From Alphaproteobacteria bacterium (lineage in GTDB: Bacteria; Pseudomonadota; Alphaproteobacteria; UBA828): a stretch of 5,877 nucleotides of DNA. This document shows positions 1 to 4,882 of the stretch, piece after piece. Both the position numbers and the translations under genes were made by a program. The stretch lies in contig JAPYQV010000196.1 in assembly GCA_029937205.1 (NCBI GenBank), positions 1 through 5,877 on the forward strand, read 5' to 3'. The notes below the pieces were generated by a model that saw nothing but the letters and a program-made list of their open reading frames with translations, had not been told where the DNA came from and searched no databases. Position 1 is the stretch's first letter. The number at the start of each line of letters is the position of its first letter.

Positions 1-750
1 GCTGCCAACAGGTCGCTTGCGCTCTGCGTGGATGTTCGCACGCGGCAGTTTGATCTGGAGCATTTTGAGCAAGATATCGCGCCGCTTTTGGACCGCGACG
101 ATCTCAACGTGACGCTGCTCTTTCTTGACGGCGACGATGACGCCTTACGGCGGCGCTTTACCGAAACCCGGCGCCCGCATCCGCTGGCGGCGGATCGCCC
201 TGTCATCGACGGCATCCGGCGCGAGCGCGAACGCCTCAATTGGCTGAAGAGCCGCGCCGATTTAACCGTCAATACGACCGAACTCAGCATCATGGACTTG
301 CGCCGGCTGCTGGCCGGGCATTTCAGCCATCCGGCCGAACCCGAGCTCAGTATCTTTGTCGTTTCCTTTTCTTATCCGCGCGGCTTGCCGGCGGATGCGG
401 ATTTGGTTTTTGACGTTCGCTTTCTGTCGAATCCGCATTATGAGAGCAATCTTCGTCCGCTGAGCGGCCTGGATTTGGCGGTTGGCCGGCATATTGAGGC
501 GGATTCGGCCTTTGCGCCGTTTTTTGCTAATCTAAAGGACATGCTCATATCTCTATTGCCGGCCTACGAGCGCGAGGGTAAATCCTATTTGACCATCGCG
601 GTGGGGTGTACCGGGGGGCGGCACCGCTCGGTGTTTGTCGCCGAGAGGGTCGGCAAAGCCCTTCAGGAGACCGGGCGGCAGTTGAGCGTGCGTCACCGCG
701 ACTTGGACGGCGGACGGAACCAAAAAGAAGCGTCACGCGGTTCGTCTTGA
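1..750 (+). CDS. rapZ: RapZ family P-loop nucleotide-binding protein, 5'-truncated by the window edge
   Basis: The frame is open from base 1 and ends at TGA 748-750, giving 249 residues. By comparison with E. coli RapZ (284 aa), about 46 N-terminal residues, including the Walker A loop, lie outside the window. A GTG at 28 falls in the Walker B region (hydrophobic run, then VDVR at about 10-13) and is not a real start. Visible hallmarks: LFLDGDDDALRRRFTETRR (about 40-58) with HPL after it; RADLTVNTTEL (about 85-95); the C-terminal domain from about 118, with ADLVFDVRFLSNPHY, LRPLSGLD, EREGKSYLTIAVGCTGG (about 190-206), RHRS and RHRDL. In E. coli the C-terminal domain binds glucosamine-6-phosphate and the GlmZ/GlmY sRNAs that control glmS; these sRNAs are enterobacterial, so the target here is unknown. 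Family assignment is firm; the cellular role in alphaproteobacteria is inference. It is the first gene visible in a co-directional PTS run. Confidence 0.95.
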   Translation, partial: AANRSLALCVDVRTRQFDLEHFEQDIAPLLDRDDLNVTLLFLDGDDDALRRRFTETRRPHPLAADRPVIDGIRRERERLNWLKSRADLTVNTTELSIMDLRRLLAGHFSHPAEPELSIFVVSFSYPRGLPADADLVFDVRFLSNPHYESNLRPLSGLDLAVGRHIEADSAFAPFFANLKDMLISLLPAYEREGKSYLTIAVGCTGGRHRSVFVAERVGKALQETGRQLSVRHRDLDGGRNQKEASRGSS

Positions 751-809
751 TTTATGGGCGCATATATAAAACGCCTAATGGACCGAATAGAATATTGTTG
801 GGGGAGTAG
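751..809 (+). other. AT-richer spacer between rapZ and the EIIA gene
   Basis: This 59-nt gap is clearly richer in A/T than its flanks (CATATATAAAA at 761-771). GGGCG (756-760) can pair with CGCCT (772-776) around the AT-rich loop, but the stem is short and has no T-run, so it is not a convincing terminator. TAGAAT (788-793) resembles a -10 box, but no credible -35 lies 16-18 nt upstream. An internal promoter is possible but unproven. Confidence 0.4.
800..806 (+). promoter_or_regulatory. Ribosome binding site of the EIIA gene
   Basis: GGGGGAG ends three bases before ATG 810. The G-rich core is a plausible Shine-Dalgarno match and supports ATG 810 as the start, which also places the phosphoacceptor histidine at the usual residue 9. 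Confidence 0.65.
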
Positions 810-1217
810 ATGATCGGGCTCGTGTTGGTAACCCATGGCCGGCTGGCCGAAGAATTTGTCGCTGCGACCGAGCATGTTGTCGGCCGGCAATCGAATACGC
901 GTGCCGTCTGCATCGGTGCGGATGATGATATGGAATTGCGGCGCAAGGACATCCTGAGCGCTATCAGCGAGGTCGACGATGGCCATGGCGTGATTCTGCT
1001 CACCGATATGTTTGGTGGGACACCGTCCAACCTTGCCATATCGGTGATGGACAAGGCGAAGGTCGAAGTCATCGCCGGGATGAACCTGCCGATGCTGATT
1101 AAACTGGCCAGTGTGCGCGGCGACGATGATTTGGCCGAAGCCGTGGCCCTTGCCCAGGCCGCCGGCCGTAAATATATAAACGTTGCGAGCAGCCTGTTGG
1201 AGGGCGAGGATTCGTGA
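810..1217 (+). CDS. PTS EIIA component, mannose (EIIA-Man) family
   Basis: A 135-residue single-domain protein, the normal size for a stand-alone EIIA-Man domain. The start MIGLVLVTHG carries the phosphoacceptor His9. LLTDMFGGTPSN (about 63-74) is the conserved loop near the active site, with Asp66 equivalent to the aspartate next to the phosphohistidine. GMNLPML (90-96) is the other family signature. It should accept phosphate from HPr-His. In a classical mannose PTS the next step is EIIB, but no EIIB, EIIC or EIID gene is present here, so a regulatory role by protein contact in the cytoplasm is more likely; this is inference. In alphaproteobacteria this protein is often annotated ManX or EIIA-Man. 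It sits 59 nt after rapZ and 22 nt before HPr, and its stop TGA 1215-1217 lies inside a GTGA overlap. Confidence 0.95.
   Translation: MIGLVLVTHGRLAEEFVAATEHVVGRQSNTRAVCIGADDDMELRRKDILSAISEVDDGHGVILLTDMFGGTPSNLAISVMDKAKVEVIAGMNLPMLIKLASVRGDDDLAEAVALAQAAGRKYINVASSLLEGEDS
1199..1210 (+). promoter_or_regulatory. Purine-rich Shine-Dalgarno tract at the end of the EIIA gene
   Basis: GGAGGG (1199-1204) and GAGGA (1206-1210) form the strongest ribosome-binding signal near the HPr start. They sit correctly for GTG 1214 (10 nt after GGAGG) or ATG 1218 (7 nt after GAGGA). Neither of these starts is in the HPr frame. The tract is about 30-40 nt too far from GTG 1240 to serve it directly, so it may act through coupled re-initiation. 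Confidence 0.5.
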
Positions 1218-1243
1218 ATGCCGGGCCGCGGGATCGCTCGTGA
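1214..1243 (+). other. Nine-codon mini-ORF bridging EIIA and HPr
   Basis: GTG 1214 overlaps the EIIA stop as GTGA and opens a frame of nine codons (VNAGPRDRS) ending at TGA 1241-1243. That stop overlaps the likely HPr start GTG 1240, again as GTGA. The octamer TCGTGAAT occurs at both junctions (1212-1219 and 1238-1245). It may be a translational-coupling relay, or the trace of an indel that moved the HPr start out of frame. No peptide function is claimed. Confidence 0.35.
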
Positions 1244-1518
1244 ATCAGGTCAGCGAACGGCGCACCTGCCTGATCACCAATCGGTTGGGCCTGCATGCGC
1301 GCGCGGCGGCAAAATTCGTCCGTATGGCGGGTTCCTTTGATGCTGAAATATGGGTCAGCCGCAATGGCACGAGGGTGTCCGGAGTCTCGATTTTGGGCCT
1401 GATGATGTTAGCGGCGGCGCCCGGAACGGAAATATCGCTGGAGGCCGAGGGGCGCGAGGCGCCGGAAGCTTTGGAGGCATTGCTCAAACTGGTGAGCGAT
1501 AAATTTGATGAAGACTGA
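1240..1518 (+). CDS. ptsH: HPr family phosphocarrier protein (NPr-like)
   Basis: A 92-residue protein counted from GTG 1240, matching the usual 85-95 aa of HPr. LGLHARAAAKFV carries the phosphoacceptor His19, with Arg21 after it. The usual Pro of GLHARPA is Ala, as in many nitrogen-PTS (NPr) proteins. GVSILGLMML (48-57) holds Ser50, equivalent to Ser46 of B. subtilis HPr, the target of HPr kinase/phosphorylase; this predicts an hprK gene nearby, outside the window. The frame is open back to TTG 1183, but that would add a 19-residue Arg/Cys-rich leader translated from inside the EIIA gene, so GTG 1240 is preferred. The local ribosome site is weak (GGGA 1230-1233), and coupling to upstream translation is likely. 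It shuttles phosphate from EI to EIIA in the cytoplasm. Its 3' end overlaps the EI start by 11 nt. Function is sure; the exact start is not. Confidence 0.93.
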   Translation: MNQVSERRTCLITNRLGLHARAAAKFVRMAGSFDAEIWVSRNGTRVSGVSILGLMMLAAAPGTEISLEAEGREAPEALEALLKLVSDKFDED

Positions 1519-3319
1519 CACGAAAAAGAAAACGGCTGGTGAAAAGGCTGCCGAAAAAGCTGTGGCAAGTGGCGCGCCCGGAGAATTGATCTATTCCGGT
1601 CTGGGCGTTTCGGCCGGTATTGCCATTGGACCGGCGCATGTGATGGAGCGCGGCCTGATCGATGTGCCGGACTATTGCGTTTCCGATGTTGATGCCGAGC
1701 TCAAGCGTTTTGACGTGGCGGTCAAACTCTCGATCAATCAAGTCGAAAAATTGCGCACCAAAGCGGCGACGCTTTCGGAGGCGGCGGCGGAGGAACTGAC
1801 ATATCTGCTCGATGCCCACCGGCAAATGCTAGCCGGATCGCGCCTGGTGCGCGGCGTCGAGGAGCGCATCCGCTCGGAACGGCTCAACGCCGAAGCGGCG
1901 GTGCAGGCCGAGCTGTCGCAGATTGCACACGCCTTTGCGGCCATGGAAGATGCCTATCTTGCCGGCAAGATCCAGGATGTGCGCGAGGTTAGCGGGCGCC
2001 TGGTGCGCAATTTAACCAAGGCGGGATATCAGGCGTTTTCGGGCCTGGCGCCGGGCGCCATCATCATTGCCGAAGAGATTACGCCAGCGGATACGGCGCT
2101 CATGGACCCGGCCATTGTGGGCGGCTTTGCCTCGGCCCTGGGCGGTGCGGAGGGGCACACAACGATCATGGCGCGCTCGCTCGGATTGCCGGCGGTGCTC
2201 GGTGTGCCAAGCCTCGTTCATGCCGTGCGGCCGGGCGATATCGTTGCGCTGGATGGCGTTCGCGGCACAGTGGTTGTCAATCCGAGCGAGGCGACGATTG
2301 CCAAATTAGAACGCCGGCGCGAAGCCCTGGTGCGGCGCCAACGCCAGCTCGATCGGCTGCGGGGCGTGCCCGCCGCGACGCGGGACGAGGTGCGCATATC
2401 GCTGCAATGTAACTTGGAATTGCCATCGGAACTGGCCCTGGCGCAACAAGTCGGCGCTGAAGGCGTTGGCCTCCTGCGCAGCGAATTCCTCTATATGAAC
2501 CGCGACACCTTGCCGAGTGAGGATGAGCAATATGTCGCCTTTAAAGACATTGTCGAAGGTATGGAGGGCCAGCCGGTCACGATCCGCACGCTCGATGTGG
2601 GCAGTGACAAGCTGGCCTATTCCCTGGGTGAACATATCAGCCCGAGCGTCAATCCGGCTTTAGGATTGCGCGCCATTCGCCTGTCTCTCAAGGTGCGCCC
2701 CCTGTTGGATACCCAGCTCGCCGCGATGCTGCGCGCCAGCGCCCATGGCAAGCTCCGCATTTTGCTGCCGATGATCAATTCGGGCAGCGAGATAAAGCGT
2801 GTGCAGGAGGCCATGGACAAGGTGGTCAAGCGGCTGACGCGCAAGCGCATCGCCATGTCGGATCCGCTGCCCGAGCTCGGCATTATGATCGAAACGCCAG
2901 GTGCCGCACTGGCCGCCGACAGCCTGGCCAAGACCTGCGATTATTTTTCCATCGGCACCAACGATCTCACCATGTACACCCTGGCCGCCGACCGCGGCGA
3001 CGAGCAGGTGGCCCATCTTTATGACCCGCTTCATCCGGCCGTGTTGCGGCTCATCCGCTTTGCCGTGCAGGCCGCAGACAGCGCCGGGATTCCGGTGAAT
3101 TTATGCGGTGAAATGGCCGGCAATCCGCGCTTCACGGCGCTCCTCCTCGGCCTCGGATTGCGCGATCTTTCCATGTCGGCGCCCAATCTGCCGCGCGTTA
3201 AGCAGCGCATATTGGGCCTCGAGATGGCGGATGCGGGAAAACGCACCGGGCAAATCATGGAGCAGTCCGATGCCGGCGTGATCGCTACCCTCCTCGATGA
3301 TTTCAATGCCCTCGAATAG
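1508..3319 (+). CDS. ptsI: PTS Enzyme I (phosphoenolpyruvate-protein phosphotransferase)
   Basis: A 603-residue cytoplasmic enzyme that autophosphorylates with PEP and passes the phosphate to HPr. ATG 1508 lies inside the HPr 3' end, 11 nt after GGTGAG (1491-1496); TTG 1505 directly before it is less likely. Order: a Lys/Ala-rich leader of about 26 residues; N-terminal domain from LIYSGLGVSAG (about 27-37), with the helical HPr-binding part to about 170; swivel domain with phospho-His217 in GGAEGHTTIMARSLGLPAV; PEP-binding barrel from about 290 with GVGLLRSEFLYM (319-330), RTLDVGSDK, NPALGLRAIR, GIMIETPGA, FSIGTNDLTMYTLAADRGD (480-498) and LCGEMAGNP with catalytic Cys533. It is slightly longer than E. 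coli EI (575 aa) because of the leader. There is no N-terminal GAF domain, unlike PtsP of the nitrogen PTS, although automatic annotation may still call it ptsP. Odd: AEGH replaces the common TSH before the phosphohistidine, GSDK replaces GGDK, and TNDLTM replaces TNDLTQ. Confidence 0.97.
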   Translation: MKTDTKKKTAGEKAAEKAVASGAPGELIYSGLGVSAGIAIGPAHVMERGLIDVPDYCVSDVDAELKRFDVAVKLSINQVEKLRTKAATLSEAAAEELTYLLDAHRQMLAGSRLVRGVEERIRSERLNAEAAVQAELSQIAHAFAAMEDAYLAGKIQDVREVSGRLVRNLTKAGYQAFSGLAPGAIIIAEEITPADTALMDPAIVGGFASALGGAEGHTTIMARSLGLPAVLGVPSLVHAVRPGDIVALDGVRGTVVVNPSEATIAKLERRREALVRRQRQLDRLRGVPAATRDEVRISLQCNLELPSELALAQQVGAEGVGLLRSEFLYMNRDTLPSEDEQYVAFKDIVEGMEGQPVTIRTLDVGSDKLAYSLGEHISPSVNPALGLRAIRLSLKVRPLLDTQLAAMLRASAHGKLRILLPMINSGSEIKRVQEAMDKVVKRLTRKRIAMSDPLPELGIMIETPGAALAADSLAKTCDYFSIGTNDLTMYTLAADRGDEQVAHLYDPLHPAVLRLIRFAVQAADSAGIPVNLCGEMAGNPRFTALLLGLGLRDLSMSAPNLPRVKQRILGLEMADAGKRTGQIMEQSDAGVIATLLDDFNALE

Positions 3320-3324
3320 TGCTG

Positions 3325-3353
3325 TTGTGCGCCTCGTGCGCCGGTGTTACAAC
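3325..3353 (+). promoter_or_regulatory. Candidate promoter upstream of ahcY
   Basis: TTGTGC (3325-3330) and TACAAC (3348-3353) are separated by exactly 17 nt, a weak sigma70-type match (3/6 and 4/6 to the E. coli consensus). Transcription would start near 3360, leaving a leader of about 65 nt. It would allow ahcY to be expressed apart from the PTS genes. Random matches of this quality are common. Confidence 0.25.
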
Positions 3354-3370
3354 GCCGCGCGGCGCGCCGC
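3353..3370 (+). repeat. Two overlapping 12-bp GC palindromes in the ahcY leader
   Basis: CGCCGCGCGGCG (3353-3364) and GCGGCGCGCCGC (3359-3370) are each perfectly self-complementary and share six bases, so they exclude each other as hairpins. Just upstream, CGGTGT (3342-3347) can pair with ACGCCG (3352-3357). No T-run follows, so a classical terminator is not supported. Nothing else is recognisable in the 106-nt gap except the weak promoter and the ribosome site. Confidence 0.4.
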
Positions 3371-3413
3371 CATCTTGCCCCGCTTCACCTCGCGCTCACC
3401 AACCATCTACGCC

Positions 3414-3418
3414 GGAGA
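3414..3418 (+). promoter_or_regulatory. Ribosome binding site of ahcY
   Basis: GGAGA lies seven bases before ATG 3426, a good Shine-Dalgarno at ideal spacing. It fixes the start, which also matches the usual AhcY N-terminus. Confidence 0.8.
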
Positions 3419-3425
3419 TTAATTC

Positions 3426-4721
3426 ATGTCGGACGCCACGGACTACAAGGTTAAGGACATTTCGCTCGCCGATTGGGGACGCAAGGAAATCGCCATCGCG
3501 GAAACGGAAATGCCAGGCCTGATGGCGCTGCGCCAGGAATTTGGCGAGAGCGCTCCGCTCACCGGCGCGCGCATTCTCGGTTGTCTCCACATGACGATCC
3601 AAACGGCGGTCCTGATCGAGACCCTCGAGGCCCTCGGCGCTTCGGTGCGCTGGTCGAGCTGTAATATTTTCTCGACCCAGGATCACGCGGCGGCGGCGAT
3701 TGCCGAAACCGGCGTGGCGGTGTTCGCCTGGAAGGGCGAGACGGACGAGGAGTTCGATTGGTGCATCAAGCAAACCATCGAGGCGCCGGGCGACTGGAAG
3801 GCCAACATGATCCTGGACGATGGCGGCGATCTGACCAAGATGATGCATGATGACTATGGCGACCAGATGGACGCCATTAAGGGCGTTTCGGAGGAGACCA
3901 CCACCGGCGTGCTGCGGCTCTATGAAATGGAAAAGGCCGGCACTCTCAAAATACCCGCCATCAACGTCAATGATTCGGTGACCAAATCGAAGTTCGACAA
4001 TCTCTATGGCTGTCGCGAGAGCCTGGTGGACGGTATCAAGCGGGGGACCGATGTGATGCTGGCCGGCAAGATCGCGGTGGTGAACGGTTACGGCGATGTC
4101 GGCAAAGGCTGCGCGGTATCGCTGCGTGGCCAAGGTGCCCGCGTGTTGGTTACCGAGGTCGATCCGATCTGTGCGCTTCAGGCCTCAATGGAAGGCTATG
4201 AAGTGACGACCATGGACGATGCGGCGGCGCAAGGCGATATTTTCGTTACCGCGACCGGCAATCTCGACATCATCACCCTCGATCATATGCGCCAGATGAA
4301 AGACCGCGCCATCGTCTGCAATATCGGCCATTTCGATTCAGAGATTCAAATCGGCGCGCTGCAGAATTACCCCTGGCACGAAGTGAAGCCGCAGGTCGAT
4401 GAGGTCGAGTTTCCCGATGGCAAGCGTTTGATCGTACTGGCCAAAGGCCGTCTGGTGAATTTGGGCTGCGCCACCGGCCATCCCAGCTTCGTCATGAGCG
4501 CGTCATTCTCCAATCAGGTGTTGGCCCAGATCGAGCTCTGGCAGAGCAGCGAGAAATATGAAAACAAGGTCTACACCCTGCCCAAGCATTTGGATGAAAA
4601 GGTCGCGATGCTGCATTTGGCGAAGCTCGGCGTCAAGCTGACAAAATTGAGCGACGAGCAGGCCGCTTATATCGGCGTCACCCCGGATGGCCCGTTCAAG
4701 CCCGATCATTATCGCTATTAG
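3426..4721 (+). CDS. ahcY: S-adenosylhomocysteine hydrolase (adenosylhomocysteinase)
   Basis: A 431-residue NAD-dependent cytoplasmic enzyme that reversibly splits S-adenosylhomocysteine into adenosine and homocysteine. It removes the product inhibitor of SAM-dependent methyltransferases and feeds the methionine cycle. Visible: CLHMTIQTA with His55; MILDDGGD with Asp131; SEETTTG with Glu156; [11 protein letters not shown] with Lys187 and Asp191; the NAD-binding glycine loop NGYGDVGKG (220-228); CNIGHFD (298-304); GHPSFVMS (351-358); and the C-terminal KPDHYRY, whose Lys and Tyr reach into the partner subunit in the tetramer. The stretch between DDGGD (131-135) and SEETTTG (155-161) is short, so the roughly 40-residue insertion found in many bacterial and plant AhcY proteins is missing. 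The length therefore resembles the human enzyme (432 aa). It follows EI by 106 nt and may have its own promoter. All catalytic residues are present, so activity is expected. Confidence 0.98.
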   Translation: MSDATDYKVKDISLADWGRKEIAIAETEMPGLMALRQEFGESAPLTGARILGCLHMTIQTAVLIETLEALGASVRWSSCNIFSTQDHAAAAIAETGVAVFAWKGETDEEFDWCIKQTIEAPGDWKANMILDDGGDLTKMMHDDYGDQMDAIKGVSEETTTGVLRLYEMEKAGTLKIPAINVNDSVTKSKFDNLYGCRESLVDGIKRGTDVMLAGKIAVVNGYGDVGKGCAVSLRGQGARVLVTEVDPICALQASMEGYEVTTMDDAAAQGDIFVTATGNLDIITLDHMRQMKDRAIVCNIGHFDSEIQIGALQNYPWHEVKPQVDEVEFPDGKRLIVLAKGRLVNLGCATGHPSFVMSASFSNQVLAQIELWQSSEKYENKVYTLPKHLDEKVAMLHLAKLGVKLTKLSDEQAAYIGVTPDGPFKPDHYRY

Positions 4722-4725
4722 GGCT

Positions 4726-4757
4726 GGCGAGACGGTATCTCTTTAGCCGTCACCGCC
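4726..4757 (+). other. Interrupted hairpin just after the ahcY stop
   Basis: GGCG-A-GACGG (4726-4735) can pair with CCGTC-AC-CGCC (4747-4757), giving nine pairs with a small internal loop and an 11-nt terminal loop. It starts five bases after the ahcY stop. There is no T-run on its 3' side, so it is at best a transcript-stabilising or Rho-assisted 3' end and not a standard intrinsic terminator. Confidence 0.35.
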
Positions 4758-4794
4758 TTCCGGAGCAAAATCCGTCACGTCTTTGGCGCGCCGG

Positions 4795-4824
4795 TCGAAC
4801 AAGATCTTGCGCGCACAATACAAT
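4795..4824 (+). promoter_or_regulatory. Candidate promoter of the PAS kinase gene, with a palindrome in its spacer
   Basis: TACAAT (4819-4824) matches the -10 consensus at five of six positions. The -35 is weak: TCGAAC at 4795-4800 with an 18-nt spacer, or CGAACA at 4796-4801 with 17 nt. The perfect 10-bp palindrome CAAGATCTTG (4800-4809) lies at the -35 edge, where a dimeric regulator could act. Start of transcription would be near 4831, about 50 nt before the gene. The rest of the 161-nt gap holds only the post-ahcY hairpin and the ribosome site. Confidence 0.35.
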
Positions 4825-4870
4825 ATCCCGGCACCAGGCAAGTGGAGCAGATGTCCGGTCTTGCTGCCTT

Positions 4871-4875
4871 GAGGT
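4871..4875 (+). promoter_or_regulatory. Ribosome binding site that decides the PAS kinase start
   Basis: GAGGT sits seven bases before ATG 4883, a strong match to the anti-Shine-Dalgarno. The in-frame ATGs at 4916 and 4940 have no such site, so 4883 is preferred. Confidence 0.6.
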
Positions 4876-4882
4876 AGATCAA

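Noticed and set aside
756..776. A terminator after rapZ
   Set aside because: The possible stem is only five or six pairs around an 11-nt loop and no T-run follows.
606..809. A 67-codon + strand frame across the rapZ 3' end and the spacer
   Set aside because: It overlaps the conserved RapZ C-terminal domain in another frame, and its translation is low-complexity Arg/Pro/Gly-rich.
1183..1518. An HPr of 111 residues starting at TTG 1183
   Set aside because: The extra 19 residues are Arg/Cys-rich, come from the EIIA coding end and do not fit the HPr fold, which starts near the GTG at 1240.
3320..3425. A SAH or SAM riboswitch in the ahcY leader
   Set aside because: Such switches occur upstream of SAM-cycle genes, but I could not find the expected pseudoknot or conserved core here; only short GC palindromes are visible. 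A covariance-model scan would settle it.
3319..3522. A 67-codon + strand frame from the EI stop into ahcY
   Set aside because: It is Pro/Ser/Arg-rich, has no ribosome site and overlaps the start of ahcY, which has a strong site in another frame.
3396..4133. A 245-codon open frame on the - strand across the ahcY gene
   Set aside because: It is the antisense of a clearly conserved AhcY coding region, its translation shows no recognisable motif, and GC-rich codon bias readily opens such frames.
4785..4792. GGCGCGCC present on both sides of ahcY (3361-3368 and 4785-4792) as a possible flanking repeat
   Set aside because: An 8-bp GC-only palindrome is likely by chance in this composition and the surrounding bases are not alike.
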